A stretch of DNA of 64,000 nt from Streptomyces sp. NBC_01317 (GTDB taxonomy: Bacteria; Actinomycetota; Actinomycetes; Streptomycetales; Streptomycetaceae). Every line of letters starts with the position of its first letter. Within the stretch, counting starts at the first letter, position 1. Below, piece after piece: positions 8,858 through 17,988 of the stretch. The translations under genes were made by a program, and so were the position numbers. The stretch is taken from positions 7,959,501 through 8,023,500 of the forward strand of contig NZ_CP108393.1 in the NCBI RefSeq assembly GCF_035961655.1, in the 5' to 3' direction. The notes beneath the pieces are model-generated. The model was not told where the DNA came from, made no database searches, and saw nothing but the letters and a program-made list of their open reading frames with translations.

Positions 8858-10315
8858 TCAGGCCTTGGCGGCCGTCTCCGGTACGGGGGCCGGTGCGAGG
8901 GCGGATCCGGGCTGCGTGGTCTTCCGTACGGGAATGAGGGAAGCGAGCACCGCGGCCGCGAGTCCCACAACGCAGCCGATGAGCATCGCGATACGGAAGC
9001 CGTCCTCGGACGGCAGGGCGAAACCACCGAAGTCGGTGGTCATCTGGGCCAGGACCACACCGATCACGGCGGCCGAGACCGAGCTGCCGATCGACCGCAT
9101 CAGTGTGTTGAAGCTGTTGGCGGAGGCCGTCTCCGACAGAGGGACGGCGCCCATGATGAGAGCGGGCATCGCGCCGTACGCGAAGCCCACGCCCGTGTTG
9201 CAGACGAGGGTGACCACCAGCAGGCTCCACGGGGAGCCGGAGCCGATGAGCGGCAGCGAGATGCCGTAACCCACGCCGATGACCAGGCTGCCCGCGGCCA
9301 GCGTGACCTTGGGGCCCTTGACGGCGGACAGCTTCGCGCCGAGCGGCGACATGATCATCATCATGAGGCCGGCCGGCGCCATCCACAGACCCATGGCCAG
9401 CATCGACTGGCCCAGGCCGTAACCGGTGGCCTCGGGCAGCTGGAGCAGCTGGGGCACGACCAGGGACTGGGCGTACATCGCGAACCCGACCAGGACCGAG
9501 GCCGCGTTGGTCATGAGGACCTGGGGACGGGCGGTCACCCGCAGGTCGACCAGTGGGTCACTGATACGCAGCTCCCACAGGCCCCACACCAGCAGCACCA
9601 CCACCGCGGCGGCGAACAGGCCGAGGGTGGTGCCGCTGCCCCAGCCCCAGTCGGCGCCCTTGGAGACGGCGAGCAGCAGGCAGACCAGGCCGATGCCGAG
9701 GCCGATGGCGCCGAGCACGTCGAAGCCCTTCGAGCCGGTCGTCTCGCCACCGGCGGGTACGAAGGCCCAGATGAGTGCTCCGACGGCCAGGGCCAGGGCG
9801 GCGACCACCCAGAACAGCACCCGCCAGCTGGTGTTCTCGGCGATCGCGGCCGCGAAGGGGAGACCGAGCGCGCCGCCCACGCCCATGGACGCGCTCATGA
9901 TCGCGATGGAGGAGCCGAGCTTCTCGGCCGGCACCACGTCACGCAGGAGGCTGATGCCGAGGGGAACCACGCCCATGCCTATGCCCTGCAGACCACGGCC
10001 GACGATCATCGGGACGACGGAGGAGGACACGGCGCAGACCACCGAGCCCGCGACCAGCGGGACCAGGGAGACCAGCAGCATGCGGCGCTTGCCGTACATG
10101 TCGCCGAGCCGTCCGGCGACGGGCGTGGCCACGGCTGCCGCGAGCAGGGTGGCGGTGATGACCCAGGAGGCGTTCGACGCGGAGGTGTCGAGCAGCTTCG
10201 GCAGTTCCGCGATCAGCGGCACCACCAGGGTCTGGGTGATCGCGGCCACGATGCCGGCGAAGGCGAGGATGCCGACAACGCCGCCGGGGCGGGCTGCGGG
10301 CTGGGAACTGTCCAC
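8858..10315 (-). CDS. MFS drug-efflux-type transporter (DHA2-like)
   Basis: This 485-residue protein has about fourteen hydrophobic segments. The MFS motif GRLGDMYGKRRMLL follows the second segment, and the protein has the overall shape of drug:proton antiporters. GTG at 10313-10315 is the chosen start, with GGGAG a few bases upstream. The same frame is open much further upstream, but that part runs antisense to the MarR gene. The divergent MarR gene and the repeats between them suggest a MarR-controlled efflux pump. Confidence 0.85.
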   Translation of the reverse strand: MDSSQPAARPGGVVGILAFAGIVAAITQTLVVPLIAELPKLLDTSASNASWVITATLLAAAVATPVAGRLGDMYGKRRMLLVSLVPLVAGSVVCAVSSSVVPMIVGRGLQGIGMGVVPLGISLLRDVVPAEKLGSSIAIMSASMGVGGALGLPFAAAIAENTSWRVLFWVVAALALAVGALIWAFVPAGGETTGSKGFDVLGAIGLGIGLVCLLLAVSKGADWGWGSGTTLGLFAAAVVVLLVWGLWELRISDPLVDLRVTARPQVLMTNAASVLVGFAMYAQSLVVPQLLQLPEATGYGLGQSMLAMGLWMAPAGLMMMIMSPLGAKLSAVKGPKVTLAAGSLVIGVGYGISLPLIGSGSPWSLLVVTLVCNTGVGFAYGAMPALIMGAVPLSETASANSFNTLMRSIGSSVSAAVIGVVLAQMTTDFGGFALPSEDGFRIAMLIGCVVGLAAAVLASLIPVRKTTQPGSALAPAPVPETAAKA

Positions 10316-10384
10316 GGGTGTCTCCCTGTTGGTCTTCCAGGTCACGGCGGAGCGCCACCAGGGGTGCGCTCGATGTGCACCATA

Positions 10385-10443
10385 CATGAGACGTGTGTCA
10401 TGCATGAGACGTGCTAGATGCACGCGATGTGCGTGATGCATCT
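10385..10443. promoter_or_regulatory. Repeat cluster in the MFS/marR divergent promoter
   Basis: CATGAGACGTG occurs twice in direct orientation (10385-10395 and 10403-10413), 18 bp apart. AGATGCA (10416-10422) and TGCATCT (10437-10443) form an inverted repeat beside them. The position between a MarR gene and a divergent transporter makes this a likely MarR operator region. Confidence 0.55.
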
Positions 10444-11023
10444 CAGCCGTGATAGAGAGGACGGGCAGGATCCGAAGCCGAAGAGAGCCCGCGTGGACCA
10501 TCCCTTGGACAAGCCCGAAGAGCGCGAAAAGCCGGAGAAGCCGGAAAGCCCCGAGAACCCTGAACACGCTGGGACCCCCGGCAAGCCCCTGGAGCGGATC
10601 GAGTTCGAGACCATGCTTCTCGGCCGGTATCTGCACCTGCTCGCCTCCCGGGGCGGCGGGCGGCTCGACCGCAGTGCCTACACCCTGCTCAGCCGCATCC
10701 GGGCCGAGGGGCCGATGTCCATCGGCGGGCTGAGCGACGCCTTCGGCCTGGACGCGTCCACCCTCAACCGGCAGACCGCCGCCATGCTGCGAGCCGGGGT
10801 CGTCGAGCGGATCCCGGACCCCGGGGGAGGCATCGCCCGCCGGTTCGCCATCACCCCCGAAGGCGAACGCCGCCTGGACAGCGACCGGGCCGGGAACGTG
10901 AACGGCCTGGCCAGACTGCTGGACGCCTGGACACCCGGGGAGGCGGCCCAACTGGCGGACAGCCTGGGGCGGTTGAACCGGGACATCGAACGCCTCGACG
11001 GCCGCCCCTGGCCACGCGACTGA
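10418..11023 (+). CDS. MarR-family transcriptional regulator
   Basis: Residues from about 60 onward match a winged-helix MarR protein: LSRIRAEGPMSIGGLSDAFG, DASTLNRQTAAMLRAG (recognition helix) and ARRFAITPEGERRL (wing). The first 50 or so residues are Lys/Glu/Pro-rich and probably disordered or not translated. Starts at 10418, 10427, 10436 or GTG near 10493 are all possible, and the upstream ones fall inside the putative operator. It is divergent from the MFS gene, which it probably represses. Confidence 0.8.
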   Translation: MHAMCVMHLSRDREDGQDPKPKRARVDHPLDKPEEREKPEKPESPENPEHAGTPGKPLERIEFETMLLGRYLHLLASRGGGRLDRSAYTLLSRIRAEGPMSIGGLSDAFGLDASTLNRQTAAMLRAGVVERIPDPGGGIARRFAITPEGERRLDSDRAGNVNGLARLLDAWTPGEAAQLADSLGRLNRDIERLDGRPWPRD

Positions 11024-11075
11024 GCCGGGGCGACGACCGTACGCCACGACTCACCACAACGCACGACCACATGCG

Positions 11076-11117
11076 CCGGCACCGGCGGCAACGCCACAGC
11101 GCTGCCGCCGGTGCCGG
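11076..11117. terminator. Bidirectional hairpin terminator
   Basis: A 15-bp inverted repeat (11076-11090 and 11103-11117, starting CCGGCACCGG) with a 12-nt loop sits between the convergent marR and NLP genes. Confidence 0.75.
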
Positions 11118-11127
11118 AAAACCGCTG

Positions 11128-11997
11128 TCAGCCCTGGGGGTTGAAGGCGATGCCGGACGGCTTGGAGTTGGTGAGGAGGCTCACGAACCTGCCGTCGTTG
11201 ATCTTGATGGTCGCCGAACCGAAGTCGGCGTTCATCAGCCGGTCGCGCAATGCCGTGCTGGGCCAGCCGTTCCAGTCCACAAGGGCCGGATAGCGCCAGT
11301 TGTGGTAGTGGTTCTCCGGCGGCTCGTCATTGCTGTTGGCGAGCCGGAAGAAGTGCGTGGACAGCCCGTCCTTGTGGAAGACGACCTTCGGGTGCGACCC
11401 GTCGAAGCGCACCTGCGAGCGGGGGTAGGTCACCTGGCTGCTGTGCTGCGTGGTCGTCACGTACTCCACCTGGTTGGTGGACTGGTTGACCCAGGAGATG
11501 ACGTGCTCCCAGTCGTGGCGGTGGCCCCCGAGGCCACTGCCCGCGACAGCCTGGTCCTTCTCGAAGTAGCTGGCGTACACGATGGCGCACCAGCCGTTGT
11601 TGCACTTCGAGCGGGCGTACGTCTGGGAGTTGTCGAGGTCTGACTGGTCCCGGCAGCTGCCGTTGACCGCGCCGGTCGTGTTCAGCCCGGGAGCGAGCGT
11701 GCCGTCAGGGCCGATCGCGGGGGTGGCGTAGCAGCCGTCGGTGTCGTAGTCGTAGGCCGGGGAGAAGGACTGCTCCCAACCTCCCGCGTTCTGCGGCAGG
11801 TTGCGCGGCGGATCGGCGTGCGCCATCGAGGCGGGGATGACAACCGCCAGCACCGTGGCACCGAGTACGGTCGCGAACCGGGCCGCCCCGCGCTTGAGGA
11901 AGGAGGGCTTGGACGGCGCGGTGACCGGTACGGCCGAGCTCTCCGACGTCCTCACCCCCGCCTGGGCCACCGGCGCTTGGCGCAGAAAACTTCTCAT
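11128..11997 (-). CDS. Secreted NPP1/NLP-family (necrosis- and ethylene-inducing-like) protein
   Basis: This 289-residue protein has a long signal region with a hydrophobic core, and cleavage probably follows AHA near residue 61. The NLP heptapeptide region GHRHDWEH lies at residues 158-165. In this family it binds the metal needed for cytolysis of plant membranes. Cysteines at about 115, 132 and 137 could form the conserved disulfide. NLPs act outside the cell on plant sphingolipids or as surface decoys. The gene is monocistronic and ends at a bidirectional hairpin. Activity is not proven by the motif. Confidence 0.88.
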   Translation of the reverse strand: MRSFLRQAPVAQAGVRTSESSAVPVTAPSKPSFLKRGAARFATVLGATVLAVVIPASMAHADPPRNLPQNAGGWEQSFSPAYDYDTDGCYATPAIGPDGTLAPGLNTTGAVNGSCRDQSDLDNSQTYARSKCNNGWCAIVYASYFEKDQAVAGSGLGGHRHDWEHVISWVNQSTNQVEYVTTTQHSSQVTYPRSQVRFDGSHPKVVFHKDGLSTHFFRLANSNDEPPENHYHNWRYPALVDWNGWPSTALRDRLMNADFGSATIKINDGRFVSLLTNSKPSGIAFNPQG

Positions 11998-12384
11998 TCT
12001 TGACTCTCCTCGCAGGACTCAAGACCCATGACGCGACATCAGGCCGGCACGGGGGGAGCGACTCCGACATCCGCGCGGTTCTCCGCGCCGACGCACCACA
12101 CACTTCGCGACTGTTCCGGCACCGGAGGGCGGACGCCTGAACAAGGAAAGGAAAGCGGATGACATAGACATGATCAATGCTTGTGGCAGGAGTCTTCACC
12201 ACACCTGTCCGCGGACGGAGGAGCCCACCGGGACAATCCGTCCGTAAGCTGACACCGGGTCAGGATGTGGTGGGCCGGGCGGTACGGAAGGTGGCCGGCG
12301 GCCCGGCGGCGGACGTCGGCCCCGGCGGCGACCGCCACGGGGCCGTGCCCGCTGATCGTCGCAGCCGTCCCGGTTCCCTCCGTC
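11998..12384. other. Intergenic stretch without a recognisable gene
   Basis: This 387-bp stretch separates the divergent NLP and thiolase genes. The frames present have no conserved motif. Its right edge runs into the thiolase promoter. It probably carries the NLP promoter, but no convincing element could be fixed. Confidence 0.6.
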
Positions 12385-12414
12385 TTGTGTCCCGACCGAC
12401 CATTCGGTTAGCGT
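12385..12414 (+). promoter_or_regulatory. Thiolase promoter with TetR-type operator in the spacer
   Basis: TTGTGT (12385-12390) and TAGCGT (12409-12414) are 18 bp apart. The spacer contains ACCGA-CCAT-TCGGT (12395-12408), a 5+5 inverted repeat. It resembles the site in front of paaA and the PaaR-like operators known to control phenylacetate genes. A shared repressor is the natural reading, but no paaR gene is in the window. Confidence 0.6.
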
Positions 12415-12534
12415 GCGGAGAGGGTACGTCGCCCAGCCGCGAACCGTTCCCGTCAAGAGGTGGACACTTGCCGCAGGAAAGCCGGTTCGCCATCCTCCAG
12501 TCCCGCCGCCCGGTCACCGCCGAGGAGCCCGCCC

Positions 12535-13758
12535 ATGACTGACGACGTCTACCTGATCGACGGAGCCCGTACCCCGCAGGGCCGCTACGGCGGCGCCCTC
12601 GCCTCCGTACGCCCCGACGACCTGGCCGCCCTCGTGGTCGGCGAGGCCGTACGCCGCGCCGCGATCCCGGCCGACGCCGTGGACGAGGTGATCCTGGGTG
12701 CCGCGAACCAGGCGGGCGAGGACAACCGGGACGTGGCGCGCATGGCCGTCCTGCTGGCCGGACTGCCCCACACCGTGCCCGGCTACACCGTCAACCGGCT
12801 CTGCGCCTCGGGGCTGACGGCCGTCGCCTCCGCCGCCCAGGCGATCCGCGCCGGCGAGGCGGACCTCGTCGTCGCCGGCGGGGTGGAGTCGATGACCCGG
12901 GCCCCCTGGGTGATGGAGAAGCCCGGCACGCCGTGGGCCAAGCCGGGGCAGGTGTACGACACGTCCCTCGGCTGGCGCTTCACCCACCCGCGGTTCGCCG
13001 CCGCCGACCGGGCCGTGCCCGCCGGCGCCGATCCGCTGACGACGAAGGTGACCCTGTCGATGGGGGAGACCGCGGAGGAGGTCGCCGCACTCGACGGCAT
13101 CACCCGCGCCGAGTCCGACACGTTCGCCCTGCGCAGCCACCGGCGCGCCCTCGCGGCCCAGGCGGCCGGGCACTTCGACCGTGAGATCGTGCCGGTCCCG
13201 GTGAAGGACGGCGAGGTCACCCAGGACGAGGGGCCGCGTCCCACCACCACGCCGGAGAAGCTCGGCGCCCTGCGCACGATCTTCCGCGCGGACGGCATCG
13301 TCACCGCGGGCTCCTCCTCACCGCTCTCCGACGGCGCCGCCGCACTGGTGGTGGCGAGCGCGGCGGCCGTCGCGCGGTACGGGCTCACGCCACGCGCCCG
13401 GATCGTCGGGTCGGCCTCGGCCGGCGTCCAGCCGAACCTCATGGGCCTCGGACCGGTGCCCGCCACCCAGAAGGTTCTCGCCCGCGCCGGATGGCAGACC
13501 GCCGACCTCGACGCCGTCGAACTGAACGAGGCGTTCGCCGCCCAGGCGCTGGCGGTGGTACGGCGCCTCAAGCTCGACGAGGAGAGGGTCAACGCCGACG
13601 GCGGGGCCATCGCGCTCGGCCACCCGCTGGGCTGCTCGGGCGCCCGCCTCGTGCTCACCCTGCTCGGCCGTCTGGAGCGGGCGGACGCCCGCAGGGGGCT
13701 CGCGACCCTGTGCGTCGGCGTCGGCCAGGGTGTCGCGATGCTGGTGGAGCGGGTGTGA
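12535..13758 (+). CDS. Acetyl-CoA C-acyltransferase (thiolase), probably phenylacetate pathway
   Basis: The 407-residue length is normal for a biosynthetic or degradative thiolase. The acylated cysteine is Cys90 in [11 protein letters not shown]. The C-terminal motifs [17 protein letters not shown] and [11 protein letters not shown] carry the catalytic His and second Cys. Thiolases cleave 3-oxoacyl-CoA with CoA. It lies upstream of paaABCDE and has a similar operator, so it is likely the PaaJ/PcaF-type step that releases acetyl-CoA or succinyl-CoA. A generic fatty-acid thiolase cannot be excluded. The ATG at 12535 aligns with the family start. Confidence 0.85.
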   Translation: MTDDVYLIDGARTPQGRYGGALASVRPDDLAALVVGEAVRRAAIPADAVDEVILGAANQAGEDNRDVARMAVLLAGLPHTVPGYTVNRLCASGLTAVASAAQAIRAGEADLVVAGGVESMTRAPWVMEKPGTPWAKPGQVYDTSLGWRFTHPRFAAADRAVPAGADPLTTKVTLSMGETAEEVAALDGITRAESDTFALRSHRRALAAQAAGHFDREIVPVPVKDGEVTQDEGPRPTTTPEKLGALRTIFRADGIVTAGSSSPLSDGAAALVVASAAAVARYGLTPRARIVGSASAGVQPNLMGLGPVPATQKVLARAGWQTADLDAVELNEAFAAQALAVVRRLKLDEERVNADGGAIALGHPLGCSGARLVLTLLGRLERADARRGLATLCVGVGQGVAMLVERV

Positions 13759-13839
13759 GCGCGGGGGTCCCGGAATCCCTCCCGGTCGGGGAAGGGCACG
13801 ACCGGCCCGAATACGCGGGTCGCTGACCCCGCGCGGCAC

Positions 13840-13891
13840 TTGTGGGAAGCCGTAGAATGCATGATATGAAGAACCGAACGAACGGTCGGTT
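13840..13891 (+). promoter_or_regulatory. paaA promoter region with PaaR-like operator
   Basis: AACCGAACGAACGGTCGGTT (13872-13891) has 6-bp arms AACCGA/TCGGTT. It contains CGAACGAACGGTCG, which matches the published bacterial PaaR pattern CNAACGNNCGTTNG at all but one fixed position, as I recall that pattern. A TTGTGG at 13840-13845 and AT-containing bases near 13863 could be the promoter. The operator is 11 bp before the paaA start. Confidence 0.6.
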
Positions 13892-13902
13892 GGGGAGATG
13901 GC

Positions 13903-14883
13903 ATGGATGACACACAGCCCGAGGCGGCGGTTCGCGCCGCTCCGGGGCTCGCGGAGTACTTCGAGGCCACCATCGCGCGCGACCAGCGCGTCGAGCCGCG
14001 CGACTGGATGCCCGACGGCTACCGCAAGACGCTGATCCGGCAGATCGCGCAGCACGCCCACTCGGAGATCATCGGCATGCAGCCGGAGGGCGACTGGATC
14101 ACCCGCGCGCCCTCGCTGCGCCGCAAGGCCATCCTGTTCGCGAAGGTCCAGGACGAAGCCGGCCACGGCCTGTACCTGTACTCGGCCGCCGAGACCCTCG
14201 GCGTCGACCGCGAAGATCTCACCCGGCGGCTGATCGAGGGCCGCCAGAAGTACTCGTCCATCTTCAACTACCCCACGCCGACGTTCGCCGACGTCGGCGT
14301 GATCGGCTGGTTCGTGGACGGCGCGGCCATCTGCAACCAGGTGCCGCTGTGCCGCAGTTCCTACGGGCCCTACGCCCGCGCCATGGTGCGCATCTGCAAG
14401 GAGGAGTCCTTCCACCAACGGCAGGGCTACGAACTGCTGATGACGATGATGCGCGGCACCGGGGCCCAGCGGGCCATGGTGCAGGACGCGGTCGACCGGT
14501 GGTGGTGGCCATCCCTGATGATGTTCGGCCCGCCGGACGACAACTCGCCCAACTCGGCGGCCTCCATGGCGTGGAAGATCAAGCGCCACAGCAACGACGA
14601 ACTGCGCCGGCGCTTCGTGGACATGACCGTGCCCCAGGCGGAGAAGCTCGGCGTGACCCTGCCCGACCCCGAACTGCGGTGGAACGAGGAGCGGGGCCAC
14701 CACGACTTCGGCACCCCCGACTGGGACGAGCTGATGCGCGTCATCAAGGGCGACGGGCCGTGCAACGCGGAACGGGTCGAGCGGCGGCGCGACGCCCACG
14801 AGCAAGGCGCCTGGGTACGGGAGGCGGCCGCGGCCCACGCGGCGAAGCGGACGGCACGCACGCGCGAAGGAGCGGCGACATGA
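13903..14883 (+). CDS. paaA: 1,2-phenylacetyl-CoA epoxidase, catalytic subunit PaaA
   Basis: This 326-residue diiron subunit carries the ferritin-like carboxylate-bridged di-iron motifs [14 protein letters not shown] and [17 protein letters not shown]. With PaaC and PaaB it epoxidises the aromatic ring of phenylacetyl-CoA, using electrons from PaaE. The stop overlaps the start of paaB (ATGA), which indicates translational coupling. It is the first gene of a five-gene operon in the canonical A-B-C-D-E order. Confidence 0.95.
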   Translation: MDDTQPEAAVRAAPGLAEYFEATIARDQRVEPRDWMPDGYRKTLIRQIAQHAHSEIIGMQPEGDWITRAPSLRRKAILFAKVQDEAGHGLYLYSAAETLGVDREDLTRRLIEGRQKYSSIFNYPTPTFADVGVIGWFVDGAAICNQVPLCRSSYGPYARAMVRICKEESFHQRQGYELLMTMMRGTGAQRAMVQDAVDRWWWPSLMMFGPPDDNSPNSAASMAWKIKRHSNDELRRRFVDMTVPQAEKLGVTLPDPELRWNEERGHHDFGTPDWDELMRVIKGDGPCNAERVERRRDAHEQGAWVREAAAAHAAKRTARTREGAAT

Positions 14884-15188
14884 GCGACAGCGACCCCCAG
14901 GAGCCGAAGGCGGGCTGGCCGCTGTACGAGGTGTTCGTACGCGGCAAGCGAGGGCTGAACCACGTCCATGTCGGCTCCCTGCACGCCGCCGACGACCGCA
15001 TGGCCCTCACGCACGCCAGGGACCTGTACACCCGGCGCAACGAAGGCGTGAGCATCTGGGTGGTGCCCTCCGCGCACATCGCCGCCTCCACCCGCGACGA
15101 GAAGGACCCCTTCTTCGCGCCCAGCGCGGACAAGGTGTACCGCCACCCCACCTTCTACGACATCCCCGACGACGTCCCCCACATCTAG
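14880..15188 (+). CDS. paaB: 1,2-phenylacetyl-CoA epoxidase subunit PaaB
   Basis: The protein is 102 residues and opens [20 protein letters not shown], typical of PaaB. PaaB is a small non-catalytic subunit that bridges PaaAC dimers. The ATG at 14880 overlaps the paaA stop by 4 bp. A downstream GAGCAGGG precedes paaC after 9 bp, consistent with one transcript. Confidence 0.95.
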   Translation: MSDSDPQEPKAGWPLYEVFVRGKRGLNHVHVGSLHAADDRMALTHARDLYTRRNEGVSIWVVPSAHIAASTRDEKDPFFAPSADKVYRHPTFYDIPDDVPHI

Positions 15189-15197
15189 GAGCAGGGC

Positions 15198-16028
15198 ATG
15201 ACCGACGACCACGTCTACATGACCCTGGCCGAGGGGCACGACGACAGCGACGCCCGGTGGGCGTTCGGCACCGGCTTCGAGGACCCGCTGCACGGCGTGG
15301 ACACCACCGTCCCGGACGGGGTCGACCGGCGGGAACTCACCGCGTCGTGCCTCGCGCTCGGCGACGACGCCCTCGTCGGCGCCCAGCGGCTGGCCGAATG
15401 GACCACCCGCGCCCCCGAGTTGGAGGAGGACGTGGCCCTCGCCAACATCGGACTCGACCTGCTCGGCCAGGCCCGCCTGCTCTACACCCGGGCCGGCCAC
15501 GCCGACGGCACCGGCCGCGGCGAGGACGCGTACGCCTACTTCCGCGACGCCGGCGAGTTCCGCAACGTGCGCCTGGCCGAACTGCCCAACGGGGACTTCG
15601 CGTTCAGCGTCGTACGGCTCCTGGTGCTCTCCAGCTGGCGGCTCGCCCACTTCGAGAGGCTGACCGCCACCGCGGACCCCGTCCTCTCGGCCATCGCCGT
15701 CAAGGGCGTGAAGGAGCTGGCGTACCACCGCCAGTGGGCCGCCGACTGGGCGGTGCGCCTCGGCGACGGTACGGACGAGTCGCACCGTCGCATGCGGGCC
15801 GCGCTGCGGCAAGTGACCCCGTATCTGGGCGAGTTGTTCTCCGCGTACGACGTCCGCGACGAAGTCGTGGGTGTCCTGCGCCAGGTTTTGGACACGGCCG
15901 GACTGCCCCTGCCCGCCTGGCAGCCGCTTCCCGGATCGGGCCGCGACGGGGACCACACCGAACACCTCGTCCCGCTGCTGACCGAATTGCAGTCCGTGGC
16001 CCGGGCCCACCCGGAGGGGACATGGTGA
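15198..16028 (+). CDS. paaC: 1,2-phenylacetyl-CoA epoxidase structural subunit PaaC
   Basis: This 276-residue ferritin-like protein contains the family stretches ALGDDALVGAQRLAEW, IGLDLLGQARLLY and KELAYHRQWAADW. It pairs with PaaA and is thought to be structural. It overlaps paaD by 7 bp, so the two are coupled. Confidence 0.95.
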   Translation: MTDDHVYMTLAEGHDDSDARWAFGTGFEDPLHGVDTTVPDGVDRRELTASCLALGDDALVGAQRLAEWTTRAPELEEDVALANIGLDLLGQARLLYTRAGHADGTGRGEDAYAYFRDAGEFRNVRLAELPNGDFAFSVVRLLVLSSWRLAHFERLTATADPVLSAIAVKGVKELAYHRQWAADWAVRLGDGTDESHRRMRAALRQVTPYLGELFSAYDVRDEVVGVLRQVLDTAGLPLPAWQPLPGSGRDGDHTEHLVPLLTELQSVARAHPEGTW

Positions 16029-16537
16029 CCGGCCCGGCGGACGTCCGCCGCGCCCGCGGCATCGCCGAGGGCGTCCCGGACCCCGAACTCCCCATGCTCA
16101 CCCTCGCCGACCTCGGCGTGCTGCGCGAGGTCGAGGCCGGCGCGGACGGCACGATCGTCGCGAGCCTCACCCCGACCTACTCCGGCTGCCCGGCCATGGC
16201 CGAGATGCGCGCCGGGGTCGCCACCCGGCTGAAGGCAGCCGGGTACGCGCGCGTGGAGGTCCGTACGGTGCTCGACCCGCCGTGGACCACGGACTGGATC
16301 ACACCCGCCGGCCGCCGCAAGCTGGCCGAGCACGGCATCGCCCCGCCAGGACCCGCGCCGCGGCACGGGCCCGGCCCGGTGCCGCTGGTGCTCTCGCCCA
16401 CCCGCGCCGAGGTGATGTGCCCCCTCTGCGGCTCGGCGGACACCGAGGAAACCTCCCGGTTCGGCGCCACGTCGTGCAAGGCGCTGTGGCGCTGCCGCAC
16501 CTGCCGCGAGCCGTTCGAGTACGTCAAGGAGATCTGA
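16022..16537 (+). CDS. paaD: PaaD, epoxidase maturation factor
   Basis: This 171-residue protein has an N-terminal MIP18/SufT-like domain (GVPDPELPMLTLADLGVL, PTYSGCPAM) and a C-terminal Cys cluster (CPLCGS, CRTC) that can bind zinc or an Fe-S cluster. PaaD is needed for maturation of the epoxidase diiron or Fe-S centres. The start ATGGTGA overlaps the paaC stop and the stop overlaps the paaE start. Confidence 0.95.
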   Translation: MVTGPADVRRARGIAEGVPDPELPMLTLADLGVLREVEAGADGTIVASLTPTYSGCPAMAEMRAGVATRLKAAGYARVEVRTVLDPPWTTDWITPAGRRKLAEHGIAPPGPAPRHGPGPVPLVLSPTRAEVMCPLCGSADTEETSRFGATSCKALWRCRTCREPFEYVKEI

Positions 16538-17640
16538 TGGCAGACCTGTTGAGCCCGGCACCCGTACGGGCCCCACGGCGCCGGCCCGCCTTCCACCCCC
16601 TGCGCGTGGCCGAGGTGCGGCGGCTGTGCGACGACGCGGTCTCCGTCGCGTTCACGATCCCCGACGAACTGGCCGGCGAGTTCGCCTTCGCCCCCGGACA
16701 GGCGCTCACCCTGCGCCGCCAGGTCGACGGACGGGACGAGCGGCGCTCGTACTCCATCTGCGCCCCGGCGGGCACCCCGCCGCGCATCGGGGTACGGGAA
16801 GTGCCCGACGGCCTGTTCTCGTCCTGGCTGGTCCACGAGGTGAGGCCGGGGGACGTCATCGACGTGATGGCCCCCAGTGGCGCGTTCACCCCCGACCTCA
16901 CCGTGCACGGACACCACGTCCTGATCGCGGCCGGTTCCGGCATCACCCCGATGATCTCCATCGCCGAGTCGGTCCTCGCCGCCGACGACCGCTCCCGGGT
17001 GACCCTCTTCTACGGCAACCGCCGCACCAACTCCGTCATGTTCGCCGACGAACTCGCCGACCTGAAGGACCTCTACCCCACCCGCTTCCAGCTCGCGCAC
17101 GTCCTCTCCCGCGAGCCCCGCGAGGCCGAGCTGCTCACCGGCCGCCTCGACGGCGACCGGCTCGCCGCGCTCGTCGACGGCCTGGTCGACACCGCCGACG
17201 CGGACCACTGGTGGTTGTGCGGCCCGCACGGCATGGTCCGCGACGCCCAGCGCGTCCTGACCGGCCTGGGCATCCCCGCCGACCGCGTCCACCGCGAGCT
17301 GTTCTTCGCCGACGACGAGCCGGTACGGGAGACGCGCCACGTGGACGGCGTCGCCGACGGCCCGGTCAGCCAGGTCACCATCACGCTGGACGGCCGCTCC
17401 ACCACCGGCGCGCTGGCCCGTACGGCCACGATCCTCGACGGCGCGCAGAAGACACGCCCCGACCTGCCGTTCGCCTGCAAGGGCGGCGTGTGCGGGACGT
17501 GCCGCGCCCTGGTCACCGACGGCGAGGCCGACATGCGCCGCAACTACGCGCTCGAACCCGCCGAGGTCGACGCCGGTTACGTGCTCACCTGCCAGACGTT
17601 CCCCGTCTCCGAGACGGTGAGCGTCGACTACGACAGCTGA
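16537..17640 (+). CDS. paaE: PaaE, phenylacetyl-CoA epoxidase reductase
   Basis: This 367-residue flavoprotein reductase has an FAD-binding motif RRSYSICAP (about residues 69-77), an NAD(P) domain (AAGSGITPMISI) and a C-terminal plant-type 2Fe-2S ferredoxin domain (CKGGVCGTCRAL with a later Cys in VLTCQTF). It passes electrons from NADPH to PaaA. It is the last gene of the operon. Other paa genes (paaK, paaG, paaZ) are not in the window. Confidence 0.95.
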   Translation: MADLLSPAPVRAPRRRPAFHPLRVAEVRRLCDDAVSVAFTIPDELAGEFAFAPGQALTLRRQVDGRDERRSYSICAPAGTPPRIGVREVPDGLFSSWLVHEVRPGDVIDVMAPSGAFTPDLTVHGHHVLIAAGSGITPMISIAESVLAADDRSRVTLFYGNRRTNSVMFADELADLKDLYPTRFQLAHVLSREPREAELLTGRLDGDRLAALVDGLVDTADADHWWLCGPHGMVRDAQRVLTGLGIPADRVHRELFFADDEPVRETRHVDGVADGPVSQVTITLDGRSTTGALARTATILDGAQKTRPDLPFACKGGVCGTCRALVTDGEADMRRNYALEPAEVDAGYVLTCQTFPVSETVSVDYDS

Positions 17641-17644
17641 GGTG

Positions 17645-17848
17645 TCAGTTCTTTCTGAACTTCTCGATCAGCGCGTCCGGGTCCACGCTGTTGCTGTCGG
17701 TCCCGATATTGCCGAGCTCGGTGTTCCCGCCGTGGTTCTCCCACATTTTCAGCAGTTCGAGCTGCCGTTCCCTCGGCAATGAGTTGACCCAATCCTGATG
17801 GTCCGGCGAAATCTGGTCCATCAATTTGCTCAGCGCTTCCATGGCCAT
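17645..17848 (-). CDS. Small acidic hypothetical protein
   Basis: This 67-residue helical, acidic protein (MAMEALSKLMDQISPDHQDW at the start) has no signal peptide. The ATG at 17846-17848 has a strong GAGGAG 7 nt upstream, which supports translation. I do not recognise a family. It converges on paaE with only 4 bp between the stops. Confidence 0.6.
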   Translation of the reverse strand: MAMEALSKLMDQISPDHQDWVNSLPRERQLELLKMWENHGGNTELGNIGTDSNSVDPDALIEKFRKN

Positions 17849-17988
17849 CGGATTCTCCTCCTCGGCCCCCCGTACAACCCGGCGCACGACCCAACGGACG
17901 ACACGATCTCATGCCGTCCGGCCTCTCGCCACCGGAGCCCGGATCAGGGCTCGCATATGAATCGGATGGGAAGAGGCAAGGGGCGTAC

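Noticed and set aside
10316..11047. Upstream extension of the MFS reading frame
   Set aside because: It runs antisense through the MarR gene, while a GTG with a good ribosome site at 10313-10315 gives a normal MFS length.
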